From contig CM070874.1 in NCBI GenBank assembly GCA_036365515.1, positions 45,631,083-45,695,082 of the forward strand: a stretch of 64,000 bases of DNA, read 5' to 3'. The stretch is from Torymus aiolomorphi. Taxonomy: Eukaryota; Arthropoda; Insecta; Hymenoptera; Torymidae. Shown here one piece after another: positions 13,200 through 26,474 of the stretch (position 1 is the first letter of the stretch; the number at the start of each line of letters is the position of its first letter). A program made the translations under genes and the position numbers. Below the pieces are notes generated by a model. It searched no databases, had not been told where the DNA came from, and worked only from the letters and a program-made list of their open reading frames with translations.

Positions 13200-14190
13200 A
13201 ATCAAGTACATTTTAATTCTGAGTCTTTAGTGTGATCTTGTTGAAATTGTTTGTTGATATTGATTTTCGATAAAAATAAATCTCGATGAATTTGTATATA
13301 AATATTAATTTTGTTAAACATTTCAATGACATCTGTATGAGCAATTCTACAGGAATCATTAAATAACTGGATACAAAAATAAAATTTGAAAGGCATATCT
13401 ACCAGCCCCCCTTTTTTTAGTTCTTTTAATCTTTTTTGAATGGACAAAAAATTGGGATCATGGTCAATTGGGTGGCAATAACTTTATTTCGAAAAATGCT
13501 TAAAAATGACCTCTTTCACACATAAATCATTTTGTCTGGGAGAGTCGCGCATACATTTCAAAAAAGAAAAATAAACCTAAGAGACTGCCAGCTTTCTTTT
13601 GCTTTTTAGCAGATGAAACAATGTTGATTCCTTCAAAAGTCACGTGAGTTCAAGGATGGGCGTAAAATACACAAAATACTGTGAAAACGCAAAGGAGTAC
13701 AGTCCTTGCAAAACCTAGTGTACTTAACACTCATCTTTGAACTCGTAAATTTTGAAACAATCAAATTTTTTTTCATCCGGTAAAAATCAAATGAAAGCTT
13801 GCATTCTCTAGTTTAATTTTCTTTTTTTGAAATGTATCTGCTACTCTTCCTGGCAAAACGATTTGTATTTGAAGGGATATCATATGCAAGCATTTTTTAA
13901 AAAGAAATTTACTGTTGACAAAAACGCCTGTCACTATAAATTTTTTTTTATATTCAGAATGGTCCAGAGAACTAAAACAATCTGGTTCAGTAGGTATGCC
14001 CCATAAAAAACTTTAATTATTTGTTGTACCCAGTTGTTTGATGGTTTCTATAGAATTGCTCATACTGCACCTGATTTGACAAAATATCTATAGATTACTA
14101 AAAAATTTTAAGAAACCATTTGTGTAATAAAAAAAAAAGTGAATGAATTATAGTTTCAACGACTCGTTATTCTATTCGATTTGAATACAG
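13200..14190. repeat. ~1-kb imperfect palindrome (foldback element)
   Basis: The two halves are diverged reverse complements about a centre near 13695. Paired landmarks are GAGTTCAAGGATG (13646 onward) with CATCTTTGAACTC (13732-13744); CATTTCAAAAAAGAAAA (13555 onward) with TTTTCTTTTTTTGAAATG (about 13818-13835); TATGAGCAATTCTA (about 13337) with TAGAATTGCTCATA (about 14051); and AACTGGATACAA with TTGTACCCAGTT. The arms are roughly 450-490 bp and clearly mutated, so it is old. No target duplication was found. The 81-codon minus-strand frame inside (13447-13202) shows no known domain. Confidence 0.75.
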
Positions 14191-14683
14191 TGTACAAAAA
14201 ACCTCTTTGAAAATTCACAGAATGAGGTACTTTTTTCAAATGTCATTGTAAGATTACACAATAGCGCCAATGTCACGAGATAACAGTCGTTGTAAAATAT
14301 AACATCGCAACCCAACATCAATTGAAATCCTTTGATGTAGTATTGGTAAAATGACTTGCTTGCTGTCGAGTTTTATTATAAAAATATAAACAGCTCGTGT
14401 AGACGAGGAAAAGTTTAATACGTAGTATAGAGCAATTGCGAACAAATTACTCTCTCATAAATTATGTATGTTATACCTGGAGCACATGAGAAAATTCGAA
14501 AGAAAGAATTGATATTTCCAGAGTCGGTTTCACTCGCTCTCCTTCTCTCTCTCTCTTTACGTACATCATGTACGAGTATTATACACGTACGTGACGTACG
14601 CAGCAGGCACGCGTCAATTGAGACGCGTGTTACTAGCCTACTAGCAAGCGTTTCGTAATCGTTGTTTACCTTTTATCACGCAC
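14191..14683. other. Mixed AT-rich and CT-rich non-coding DNA
   Basis: Contains a CT-rich run (CTCTCCTTCTCTCTCTCTCT, about 14536-14556) and a CG-rich cluster with ACGTAC motifs at 14560-14640. Under the alternative-promoter model this is intron directly after the candidate donor at 14683. Confidence 0.4.
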
Positions 14684-15124
14684 CTGCATTATTACGCTTT
14701 TTCCTTCGCACTACATTATACACTTGCTATTCGCACCGTTCCGTTAATTCCAGGCGGATATTTTGTTGGCCTCTTCTTAATTGCTTTGGCTGTTTGTTTC
14801 GTTATCCTTTTTCTTCAGCTGTGTAGACAATGAACACTAGAAAATGCACTTGTCGACTATTTTCGAACACTGTTATTTATTGAAAAAATCGAAGTTACAT
14901 AACTAGCTTTTCTTTTCACTGCACAACGATCCACTTTTCTCTTATCCAATTGCAATTTCACAAATTGTATTATTCACTTGTTCGTCGATCAAAAGCTTTA
15001 TCGAGATTCCCAACTCGGTTATTTGCACGAAGAGCGTTCAACAAGACACGAGATGATGGCACTTGTTCAGAGCACCAGTGCAGCAAGTATAGGTGTGCTC
15101 GGAGGTGAGCGCGTCGTCGCACTG
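14684..15124 (-). other. Candidate alternative leader exon ending ATG CAG | GT
   Basis: Read on the minus strand, a TCAGT initiator-like motif at 15125-15121 lies at the edge of a CpG-rich island. It is followed by leader-like sequence such as AACAGTGTTCGAAAATAG. The stretch then reaches AATAATGCAG followed by GTGCGTG. This would be a start codon at 14689, one Gln codon and a phase-0 donor at 14683-14682. A second possible donor (AAAAG then GTAAAC) lies just downstream. All of this rests on short motifs; no transcript evidence is available. Confidence 0.25.
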
Positions 15125-15720
15125 ACAGTTGATTGCGAGAGCAGAGCGCTGGACCCGTTAACACTACAACTACACGGCAAGTTGGCGCGGCAGTGCAGCG
15201 GTGGCGAAAAAAGCCGGACGACGTCGCGGGCGCGTCGCTCGCGCGGCTGTGTCGCGCCACGTTCTGCGCTCTGGCGCTAGCTAGCTCGCTCGTTCGCTCG
15301 CTCGCTCCTTGCAGTCGGGCAGCGCGCGCGGCAGTGGAGGGGTCAGAGACGACCGCGTGCGCGCTAGCTCCCGCCGACGACGAAAGCGACGTTATATGCG
15401 CATATATCACCTTGGCGGGGGGTTGCTGCGGAGCGGCAGAGGGCTGTATTTTTAGCCGGCAGAGCCGGCAGACTGAGAGAGTGGAGGATGATGGCCGATG
15501 AACCCCGCGGTCGCCTCGCCGTGCGGAGAGCGATGCACCCTCCCCGGCTTTTCACCTCCTTCGCGACGACACCGCGCCGTCGCAGCACAGCCGTCCTCCT
15601 TTTGCGCTTTTCACTAGTGTGTGTTGGCTTAAGCGCGCGGACAGATTACGGGACGCTGGGCTGGCCTTTGATGTAGCCGGGAGCACGCTCCACTTACTTT
15701 TTGGGCTGTGAGGCTCGCCC
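15125..15720 (-). promoter_or_regulatory. CpG-rich island, candidate promoter
   Basis: One of the most GC-rich parts of the window outside the exon and the 62-kb island. It lies directly upstream (on the minus strand) of the candidate leader exon. Open frames on both strands are composition artefacts. Contains the CTCG tetranucleotide run at 15275-15307. Confidence 0.35.
15275..15307. repeat. Imperfect (CTCG)n / (CTAG)n short tandem repeat
   Basis: GCTAGCTAGCTCGCTCG followed by TTCGCTCGCTCGCTCC: tetranucleotide periodicity over about 33 bp inside the CpG island. Confidence 0.8.
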
Positions 15721-18700
15721 GATGGATTATTACTGGTTCGCGCGAAAACTTTGCTTTCCGAACAGCTGGTGCTGTGTTTACTATCCCCGGATGGAGATTA
15801 TTTCGTTTCGGAGCTCGGGTAGAGCAAAATATAATATAACTAATAGATCCTATAAGTTTAATCCTCAAAATACCTCGTGTTCCATACATTTATGTTTAGA
15901 TATTACCATCAAATGTTATTATTTACTACAGTAAAAGATATTTCTTAATTACTTTCACGAAAATAACAATTCAACTTCAAGAATTCATAAGTTTTTCAAA
16001 AATATAAACATTTAATGAGCCACCTACTGAAATAATATATACCGAGTAAGTTGAATGTTTTTATAACTTTTTATTTTAATACTAAAAAGTTACATTTTTA
16101 AATTAATTTATAAATTTAGTAATTAATTAAGAGAATAAATTATCTTTCAGTACCCATACAGGAAGCAAATTGCAACTACTAAAAAAAACAAAACTGGATT
16201 GGAAGACACGAATTTTTTTTTTAGTAGGTGACTGAAATATTCAATTCAAATTTTTTTTTTATTCATTGTCAGTACACAAATATTAGTCTTTATATTTTTA
16301 ATATAAAAACTAATTATTGCAAACAATAACATTCCCCCAGTCAGCATTCGTACAAAATTTTATAGGTTTTCTTGAAATAAACATGCTTTTTCGGGAAGAC
16401 GTTTATAGAAAGTATCTTAGAAATTCTCTACACCGGTGGTTCACACTCGCTAAAATTCTCTTACAGTAATAGAAACCATTCCAAGGAAGTAAACTCTTCT
16501 TATTCTTTGGAGTAGATCCAGAATATTCTTAGCAGAAAATGCTCACAGAAACTTGACCGTAAGACAACCAAAACTCGCAATGTTTGGCCAACGCAAAGTT
16601 ATTATGAAACTGATGCTATATGAAAATATAGGAATCAAATATTCACTTTGGAAAAATATTTAAAGAATATGTAAGAATAATATACATTTCAACAAACTTT
16701 CTCAAATTACGGTATTTTAAAGTTAAAAGGTAGACTAATTACTCCAATTGGGTTTGTTGCATTTTTTCTACCACGTCTAATTTCAAATCTTAACAATCCC
16801 AATTAAAACAATGTGTTGATTACGTTATAGCATGCTGACAAATTGCGGTTACAATGACTAAAGTAGGGCGTTTCTCTCATTGTAGAAACTTAATAAAGCT
16901 ATTGTTGTTATAAGTGTCAGCTGGCCATTAGTATTTTTTGCAAAAAAATTCATATTGCGGGGCTATTATTAAATAATATTTAATATAGAACGAAAATATC
17001 ATTTTTATGTAGGTAGATCAATTTTTACTTTTGTTTCGTTAAAAAAGAAAATAATTTAATTCTTAACAATGTTACCTACTTACCGCTCGTTTCACATTAA
17101 GCACTGTAATATAGATCGAGAAATTGACTCACCTGTAACAAAAACAAAATTAAAATCATTAGCTTTCAATTGCAATTTATTTATAATTATCTAAAGCTTA
17201 TTAACTTGAAAGCTAAACTAATGATTGGTTGAAAGTTTACGCAAGAATGAGCAAATAACTATTTTAACAGGTTTACAATCGCAAAAAGTAATGATTCGAA
17301 AAAAGCGATTGTTTTGGTATGCAATTTTAGGTTTGTGTTTTGAAAATATTACCTATTCCAAAAGAAACACATGAGGCTATAATGAAACAGGGCATGAGAG
17401 ACAAATTGAAAACTTCATAATGTAAAGTTTTCATCAACACGGATATAATTTTTTGAGATTTACTGCAGAAATTGATTTACACGCAATGCGAATTCCGTTC
17501 TAACCACTTTACAGGCAAAATCCTGGTGCAATAAACTGAAGCATTTAAGCGCCTCCATAAACAACCTTCGCCATTCTTCGCGTATATTCGAAAACGGCAA
17601 AAAATAAAATTCAACCTCCTTGCGTGAGCATCACTTTAAACGTCAGTAAGTTTGCCCATTGACACCGCGGCGCACAATCGCGTAACGGTTGAGCACGCTG
17701 AAAATACGAATTAGAAAATACCGTTCGACCGATTATGCTGCCATGTATATGTACATTGCTCGAAAGTTCAGAAAAGCGCGCATCGCATTATTCAATTAAT
17801 ATAGCGTACTGACCTTGCGAATTTTTACGTACTATGCATTGATTTCAAAGACTGATTACCCTATTTACATACATATTGATAACTGTTACAGCGACGTTTA
17901 ATAGATGGCGATTTTTCTATTGCCCATAAAATGTCAAAAGGCAATAATGCACGAGAAATTTACGTAGAAATCGATTTTAATGTGGAAAATAGTCCGTTAC
18001 TGATTATAAAGTTATCATTGTAAATGTAACCGCTATACAACACAAAAGTGAAAACTTAAATTTTAAGCAATTTGCCTATATTTTAATCTAACCTATATTT
18101 TTTTTAAAGACAAATGTAAAAAAATAGTTAACGATGACATTAAAATGCTCACCTAATAATACAAGAAAGTAAATTGCTGACTATACTAAAATACAAACTT
18201 GTTGGCGTAAGCTTATGCTTCAATTTATTTTTAGTACTTGCTTGTGGTATGTAACATAAACAATACGTGTAATATTGATTTAATTGTATGTCTCAAGCAA
18301 AATGACATTTAGGCATTTCTAAAAACCTAAAAGAATTCTTGTTGTAAATAAATTTTGAATAAAGAACATATCCATTTTATATTTTTTTAAAACTTTATAT
18401 CACAGATTTTGGAACATGAACACAGAACACACTGACTCATTTAGAAAGTACAACTATCTTAAATGGCAAATACCAAAACATTTGTGGTAAGTAGCTCCAG
18501 CGCAACAGATACAATAATATTATTTACTACGTATATGGACCTATTATATGTTATGATACATAACATTAATAGCAATGTAATATATAATAATTTCTAGATG
18601 GTTTTACGAAGAAGATTTTGATTTTCATGAAATCACAGGGAAAAATGCTATTTTCTCTATGGCATTCACCTATAGTTATACTTAATTTGTTCATAATAGC

Positions 18701-19550
18701 GTATTGCTTTGAAAATATTTTATATCTTTTCAGCAACAAGAGATATTGCAATCTGCATTTTATGTTATATTTTGTACATAGATTTATCATTTATTAAAAT
18801 TTGGAATGAAATGTGTTTAAGCTGCTTGATATTTATAATCGAAATACAATATTGATATCCTAAACCCTGTTTGTATTTATATATAAATAATGAGATTTTT
18901 ATGTTATTCACTTAGTATACGATGGGAGTTTTCCTAGTGAGCCAAAATTTTGCAGTAAACTTATATTCCATTTTTAATTACTATTACGATAACTTGATTA
19001 TACCCCAAATTGAAATGCATTATATATAATGCTAAGAATGTTACTATGCGCTTCAAAAGTTTTTGAGCATAATTAGTCATGATAAAAGTAAATATTCTGA
19101 TTTCCTATTTAGTATACAGACTGCACTATTTGTTTTAATTATTTAATGCCCATCCAGTTTTATTCTAATTGATCGCATTGACTAAAACTGCATAATTGCC
19201 GGCGTATGCCACTTGTTAGGCATGTAAATTTATACTTTAACTTCCAATTTGCTTTATTTTTCAACCCACTTTTAAATATTGAATAAAGATTGTGATTGTT
19301 ACTTTCAATGCTTGAATTTCAAGTCTAGAAATTTACAAAATGTTTTAAAATATCGTAAAGACCTCGAAAAGTGAAATCGTACGAAAATAAAACAACACTG
19401 TAGCGACCAGCTATATACGTAACATATACAATTCACCATAATTATTGCGCAATAATTAAAGTCGACGCAGAAATATGAAAGTGTAAAAATCGCATTTCTA
19501 TCTTGCGTTTGTTGGCAGCTGTACTACCCTGCTGAGACAAAAAAAAGCAC
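15721..19550. other. Long AT-rich non-coding stretch
   Basis: About 3.8 kb with no CG-rich patch apart from a mild one at 17550-17790, no open frame with protein character and no clear repeat structure. Short A/T homopolymers are frequent. This is the longest monotonous stretch of the window. Confidence 0.5.
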
Positions 19551-20150
19551 AGAAGACGAGGCAAGCACCGCGTGGAAGAGAAAGAAGGACAAACAGAAGC
19601 GCGCGCGTGCGCGAGCCGTAAATCCGCGAGCATACGGAAGACCATCAGCTGGCATAAATCATACATATACCCTTCTCTCTCTCTCCCTCTCTCTTTCTCG
19701 GCGCGAGTCGCACGCGTGACCCTGATACGATATACCGCGTTGTATTTTTCAGGCCGCGGTTTATATACGTGAGAGCGGTATTGGTCAATTGCAGGGTTCG
19801 CAGTTGTTAATGTTGTTGTTGTTGTTGTATATGCGCCCGCGTGCATGATGCTGCCTCCCCGTCGACGTACACATCTAGCTGCGATTACTGCACTCTTTTC
19901 GATTAGCGAAAAACGTGCGCCCGCGCCGTGTAAGGCAAACGCGCGTTTACGAGCTGCGCCAAGTCGAATTATGACTAGCATCCATCTATAGTACCTACCT
20001 CATGCGCCTAGTCTACGCTGCGAGCTGACTGGAGGAGTAATGAAATCGATTTTGCATAGTGCTGCACGGGTCCTCTCGCGCGGCGTACAAGCTATTATCC
20101 GCGCTCGCCGTGGAAAAACGCGCCTCTTGCGAGACCACACGGGATTTCAG
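19551..20150. promoter_or_regulatory. CpG-rich patch with CT and TTG repeats
   Basis: CG-rich DNA with a CT-rich run at 19674-19699 and (TTG)n at 19811-19827. Overlapping open frames on both strands are explained by composition. No gene is supported. Confidence 0.3.
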
Positions 20151-22580
20151 AAAAACTCGCACACTTTATGGATATACGCTGCTGCTGCTGGCATTTTTTC
20201 ATAATTAAGGACATAACCTCCGTTGCGACATTTGCTCTTCTTGCGAAAAATTATGGCATGTAGCTACACTTGCAGTTTGAAAAATCGATCTCCAGCCAAT
20301 AATTTCAGACTGCACAATGTGAAGGGTGTAGATACTTTATTGTAGCTCTGACTCTGGCGAAATAAAGATTCTTCTGCAGTAATTGGTTGCACTTGTATAG
20401 TCTGTTTAGCGAAATATATTCATCTACTTATTATTCATATTCAATTTGCAATATTCGAAGAATGACGTCAGGGCTGCGGCTATTAAGTTTGTCGCTAAAA
20501 TTTTTATAGATTGCCTTTTTATTTTACTACCTTTTTACGCAGCCCGAAAGCTTATCTCGAAGCTGAGGCAAATTTTTGTCTATTTTAGATAATAACACAT
20601 TCGGTCTACTTTTATGTTGGAACATTTATCTTTTGTTATGTGCTGAGCGAAAGTTTTAAGTGAACGTTTCATTAGAGGAAATTTAACAGTAAACGCGTTA
20701 AAGGTCTATAATTTTAACGAAATTTTAAATTGAATTACAGCAGTCCAGTGCGTCTAATGTGACTTTATATAATAAAAATTGAGCACCTCTTGAAACTTTC
20801 ATTTATTCCCTGGTTGTACAAATCTAAGAAGTATATGGTTAAGGATGATCACCGTGGGAGGAAGAAGCTTCTGCTTTCTATAAACTAATTTAAGTTTTTT
20901 TTTTCTCAATCGTATCAGTAGAAGCAGACAGCTACGGTGAGACATACAGTTTTGACTGTAACTTTGGATAAGTTACACGGTGCTGCCTGAATTTTCTCCA
21001 ATTTTACTGTAATCTAGACTGGAAGTTTCCAATTAATTTTCAATGTCATAAGCATCCTACTATTTCTAACCACATCGCAATCTAATAACAATATTTTTAA
21101 AACTTTAAGAATCGAAATAAAAGGCTTTTCTACTAATTCTTTTATATAAGATAATCTAACTAAATTGAATTACAAATATTTATTTTAATTTACAGCTCTA
21201 TAATTTAAGTATTACCGCTAAATCTTTTAACTAATTAGCTAGGAAAAGCTAAAGTTTCTTTCTTGACACTATGAGGTCAAGCGAGGTAGTTCTTCAATCT
21301 ACTTTTAACATGAGAAATATGTAAGAAACATTTTAGTTTCGTTTTCGATCCATATAATCTTTATTGTTATTAACATTTTTTTTTATAAAATATGTTAAAT
21401 ATTAAATATTTCAATTTACTTTTTAAATATTATTAATAAAATTATGAAGGCTTTATTTAAAATAACTATATATATATATATATTCAGATAATACAAAAAA
21501 AATGTTAATTTACTGTATGCGATTATTCAATGATTAATTTTTAAATATAATCTATCAAAAAGTATTTAAAATGTATAGATTATACCTTTATAATGCATCA
21601 GTATGAAACACATTGTTTGACTTTGACATAACATGAGCTACAGTTTTCTAAAATCTTGAATATTGCAACAATTGGAGCGGACACTTTTAAATAAGTAGTG
21701 AAATATAAACGTGTCTGTTGTCTTTACTTAAGTTACTAACCCCGTTTTCTTCGGGTTATTTGCCAAAAGTCTGTGAACATTTTGGCAAGTTTCTGCTGAT
21801 CCGATGCAATAATGGATTGACCCACCTTTTCTTTTGTGATAAATTCACATGTAAATTAAAATTCTTGGTCTTATATAAGTGCTATATGTTCTCTTAATTA
21901 AGCCTAATGATATTATATATAAGAACTTTATACATTTTCATTTTATAACTCGTATCAAAAATATTTTTAAAAATAAAAGAAGTCATACCCATAAATTGCA
22001 CTTAAAAGATCAATGCATAAAAATAAAATTTTTTAAGTATAACTTAATTCGTGTATCAATTTCCAGTCTACACGCAGATACACGATATTGATATAAATCA
22101 TGAACCGCTTTTTAACCCATTACAACTTCTCAATATGACTTTCATTTTGATTTGAACCATTAACTACACTATTAATCATTGAGATTCCATTCCCTCTTAT
22201 CTAATTGCTCAAGAGCTTCCTTCTTCGTAGAGATTATAATAACGTACTTCAGTTTACTACATATTAAAAGGTTGACATAGCTATTAAATTTCCAAATATC
22301 TAATTTATGAGCTTTGTACAATCGTCTTTCAGTAATTATCGTGAACAAATTAATTATCTTTGTACATTGTTTTATACTCGTAAAAATGATTAATTCACGA
22401 TTATAAGCAAAAAAATAAACTTTTACTTCTTATAAATCGATGGCAGCCAATTTAAATATAAAGATTATAATCAAAATAATAAAATTATTTACAGAGCACT
22501 GCATAATATATAAGTCAACGAAAGAGATATTTCCTACTACATAAATAATGATAGATAAATCTAATCAAGCGCGGACTATC
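20151..22580. other. AT-rich non-coding DNA
   Basis: No gene. Contains a (TA)n run at 21468-21483 and long A/T tracts. A loose stem with a 10-base bulge at 20848-20942 is not convincing as a structured RNA. Confidence 0.5.
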
Positions 22581-23010
22581 GAATAAAATCCTTTTGCATA
22601 ACCCTTTCCCGCGTAATAAGCCCGCAATGATCGCGACACTCACGAAGAATTACAAGTCAGTCGATCGCGACTCGGCGTGGATCGTAAGTACCCAGGCGCG
22701 CTGAAAGCTCCAGCCCCATCGGGATCTCCTTATTAATGATCATTTTGACTAGAAACGCCGACGTTACCCGCGCATAATTCGCCACGTCAAATACCTTTGA
22801 TTTATAATCGAGATACAGAGGTGGGATTGTGCGCGACGCAGTGAAAGTGCCGCGGAGCGCATTCGCACGCTCGCGAAATTGCATCGAACGTTATACGTTG
22901 CATGCACATATATATACATATGTGTATAGTATGCACGCGCAATGTTGATCATCGCTCTGATCGAGTTAAATGCAACGCGCAAAAATGGCGCTTGTTATAT
23001 TCCATAATAT
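22581..23010. promoter_or_regulatory. CpG-rich patch
   Basis: CG-rich island with CATATATATACATATGTGTATA-type alternating sequence at its right half. No gene supported. Confidence 0.3.
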
Positions 23011-23720
23011 CTTCGCACGCGTGCTCGCGATAATGCGTTTTCTCATTTATGCTAAATAAAAACCCCTTCTACGTGTATCAATTTTGTTCTCTATTCAATT
23101 TTTAAGACAACAAAATTAAATATGTATATAAATAAAAGTACTTAAATCTCGTTAGTATTTTATTTATAAATGTATTTGCATCGAGAGCAATATATGCTGC
23201 TACTTTAATATGAAGTTTCTACTTAATATCCCAACAGCTTTATAAATGCATTTATGTGATTACGCTAACGAGATTTAGTTCTAATCGCATTAGTGCCCAA
23301 GTGCTAAAATATTCAAAATACGCTAACGCATCAAATGAAAATTGCTCGCATATAACACAAGGTGAAACTATTAATTCTATTCAATAATTAGATAAACGTT
23401 TGAAAACGTAAAATTACGATAATAAATTGAAGCCATTGTAATTATAAACAATCATTAGAAGCAAACTGCGCAGAAAATGAAAAAGATGCCTCTCAAAATT
23501 GTTTCATTACCATTGAGAGTTATCCCAATACCGTCATTTATTCGTCGGGGCGGCGCAGTGAAAAAATATTGAAAAATTACGGGAATTATGGATCTCTTAA
23601 GAAAGCCAACGAGACATGACATAACACTCGCCGTTAGTTGCCACTGCTGCTGCAGTTTGAAAATTTGTAATTCAAACGAAGAGACACTAAAATACGCTTT
23701 CCCAGAGCAACGGACCGAAC
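23011..23720. other. AT-rich non-coding DNA
   Basis: Nothing beyond base composition is seen. The 117-codon minus-strand frame at 23808-23455 has no recognisable domain. Confidence 0.45.
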
Positions 23721-24400
23721 GCGTGGTTTTCAAAAGGTCGGCCCGCGCCTGTCTTGGATACCCATTACAGCGGGGCACGTAGATCGACGACGACGACGGC
23801 GTCGACAACGGCGTCGTCGAGTGGCACTAGACGCGCTCTGAAAAAAGGAAAGGAGCGTGAAAGTGCATTCAGGCGCGAGCGCTACGCACACCTTATATTT
23901 CGCTTTGCGCGCGTAAGTGCAGAACAATTACGGCTTTCCGCCGTCTGGAAATTCGCTCGCGGCGCGAGTGCGAGACAGCTCGGCGTATAGCGTGTACGTT
24001 TAGAGACAGCGGGAGCGCGTGTCAAAGGTCTGCTGCACAGCGCGACGTGTCCCCGGGGCTGGCAGAATCGGAACGCGTAGAAAGCCGAAGGAGAAGCCCG
24101 ATAGCGCCGCTCTCGGGTCAATGAAACCCGCGCGTCGCTCGACAACCGCGGGACATGGCGCTGCAAGAGAGGAAAAATTAGCCAGACGGCCGGCATTCAA
24201 ATAAGAAAAAAGCCAAGACTGCACGTCTGTGTGTATATTCGTACGTGACGCGGCGGGTACTCGCGCTACAAATTCTCCTCGCGCATTTTCCAAATTCACT
24301 GAATTCGGAGGGGGATTAGAGCCGTCGAGACGCTTTTCGCGCTCCAATGCGTCCGTCTACATAGCATCGAATCGGGGAAGACACAGTAGCGGGTGATAGT
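23721..24400. promoter_or_regulatory. CpG-rich patch with CGACGACGACGG run
   Basis: CG-rich DNA with a CGACGA-type trinucleotide run at 23786-23820. Three to four overlapping open frames lie on opposite strands, none protein-like. Confidence 0.3.
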
Positions 24401-25891
24401 GTTCTGTTTGTTCACCGAGCGTTTAAATCTTATTCTGGAGATTTTCAATTTCAGTATTTCTAGTTGGAATTTTAATTCTGTAATGAAATAGAAGGCCCCA
24501 TGCGAATGCCAAAATTCGAATTCCGATTTCTATAAATTCTACCAAAACGTCGAGATTGAATGTACGATCTCTCTTTCTTTTTAAAAAATTGCTGGTTCTT
24601 TGCATCTTTTCTCTCGTTATAAAGTTATAAATGTCAGTTGATGAGACGAATAATGCTGAGCCATCTTGAAGAAAGCGAAGTTAAAGTTAGAAAAATTAGA
24701 AAACGGTATATTTGTCATCTTGTTTTTCTTGGAAAAAGTTGGTATTAGCGAAATAGATGTATATAACAGTTATCGTCGTTCATATTATTAATGACAATTA
24801 TGCATTTCACCGAAAATTTGTATAAAAACATCCCCCTGTCTATACGACACTATTTTAATCGTCAAACATGACACACCGTTACTCTCAAGCGGTCGTCGCT
24901 TATTTAATTTACAACCATCGGCAAAGAAACATCCATAAAATTAGGTTGAATTAAAGTGGAATCGAGAAAAGCCGTCAAAATAAAGAAGGTCTGACGCAGT
25001 GCGAAGTGGGACAAAAAGAAACTAAGCCTTGGAAGTAAATTATAGAGTGCAGGCGAGGAACGCCGCGATGTTTATCCACACAGCACTTCATCTTCGAACC
25101 TGTCGAACTGTGTTTGCAGCGCTATTCCATTATGCCGTATTAACCTACTACGACGTGGTTTTATTATCCGTCGCAACGAAATTGTTTTATTCAACCGCGA
25201 AATGCCGAGTGTACAGACCGCATGACAATCCGACTCGATGACACGCCGTTATATAGCGACGCTTCGTTTGTTCGACTTTTATGTCGCTTTCGCGCCGTCT
25301 TCTCCTCTCGCTCCGTTGCCCAATCGTTTTTTGTACTGCGTGCACCCACGCGCAAAAAATCTTTTTTATAGGCCTTAAAAACGCGTAGGTCGCCGGCATG
25401 CTTTACATGCTCCAACTATATATAGGAGCCGTAGAAACGGTGACTTTTTACGCTTTTTACCTCCGCTGCAGTGAGATCTATGGGAACTTGCTGTGGAAAC
25501 AATGTTAATATCTCGAAACTGCTAACTCTTTATTCTTTGTATCTATAAGTGTTTTATTATTTTTCGACCAATCTCTACAATTATCTTGTAATCATTACGA
25601 CTACGCTATCAATACGACTTTGGAATTCTTAGAGTTATTATTCAAATCAATGTAAATTGCGAATTTAATTTGTATAGTCTAATGTAGGTCAGGAAGTGAG
25701 TAAACAATGATCATAAAATTTATATTTTCACTTTAAGCAATTTCAATAAATATTCATAATTCCTTAAATAAACAGCAAAAAGTAAACTATAATTTTCATA
25801 ATTTTCTTTTAGAATAAATAATTACCAACAATTGTATTGCAATTCTATTTCATAATTGATTTCAACAAATATTTTAACATTTTTACCTCTC
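24401..25891. other. AT-rich DNA with one CpG-rich patch
   Basis: Mostly AT-rich. A mild CG-rich patch at about 25020-25420 shows the same both-strand open frames as other patches. No gene or repeat is supported. Confidence 0.45.
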
Positions 25892-25895
25892 TTAA

Positions 25896-26116
25896 ACACG
25901 ACGCTGAAGTTATCAGCTCAGACTTAGCAGCTACTATAGGAATAAACATGCTTCAGGAACTTCCGAAACAAATTTTTCTTATACTTTTTACATTCATTTG
26001 GTTTATTAATAGGTCAAAAATTACTATAATTGAACAAATTTGACTCGGGACGCCCACCTGTGCCATATTTATCCCTGGCAGCTGCCAAGTCTGAGCTGCT
26101 AACTTCAGTGTCGTTC
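25896..26116. mobile_element. TTAA-bounded palindromic MITE (221 bp)
   Basis: Flanked by TTAA at 25892-25895 and 26117-26120. The ends are inverted repeats: left ACACGACGCTGAAGTTATCA, right (reverse complement) GAACGACACTGAAGTTAGCA. Both continue into GCTCAGACTTRGCAGCT, with about 37 bp of good pairing. TTAA duplication is the hallmark of piggyBac-type insertion, but the termini do not start with the usual CCC, so the superfamily is tentative. Non-autonomous; no transposase. It abuts the next element and shares its TTAA. Confidence 0.7.
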
Positions 26117-26120
26117 TTAA

Positions 26121-26470
26121 GGGGATGTGAGTACCGACGTTATTTTTCAAAAGAGTACATCTCACGAAAATACCATTAGAATCATCCCAAAAAAATCTGA
26201 GTATAGTATTTACATATACGGAGGGCTTGACAAACGTGCTTTCCCAAAAAAATGATGAGAATTTATTTAATTAAATAAAAACCGTACTGTCGGTAAGTAG
26301 GAATCTGCAATTGACCTACTTTTCAAACGAGCATAGCTAACGAAAATGCTAATAAAATCACTCAAAAAAATTTCTGAATATAGTGTTTACGTGTACGGAG
26401 CATTTGACAACCGTCTTTTTCCATTTGAATGTTGATTTAAAAAATATTAAAATTAGGGTTTCACATCACC
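26121..26470. mobile_element. TTAA-bounded element with internal ~178-bp tandem duplication
   Basis: Flanked by TTAA at 26117-26120 and 26471-26474. Terminal inverted repeats are GGGGATGTGAGTACC and (reverse complement of the right end) GGTGATGTGAAACCC, 11 of 15 identical. Inside, two diverged direct copies (about 26143-26248 and 26322-26424) share ACGAAAAT, TCAAAAAAAT-like and TACGGAGsrcTTGACAA blocks at a spacing near 178 bp. The TIR resembles that of the 49.4-kb element. Confidence 0.6.
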
Positions 26471-26474
26471 TTAA

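Noticed and set aside
14978..15110. Plus-strand first exon MMALVQSTSAASIGVLGG ending at GAG|GTGAGC
   Set aside because: A donor-like site exists, but the CpG island would lie in the intron rather than at the start; the minus-strand reading fits the island better.
16010..16240. Inverted CCACCTACT / AGTAGGTG words as possible TIRs
   Set aside because: Only about 13 of 17 bases match and there is no duplication; likely chance in AT-rich DNA.
20848..20942. Possible microRNA-like hairpin
   Set aside because: The stem has a 10-base bulge on one side and only short paired blocks, unlike a miRNA precursor.
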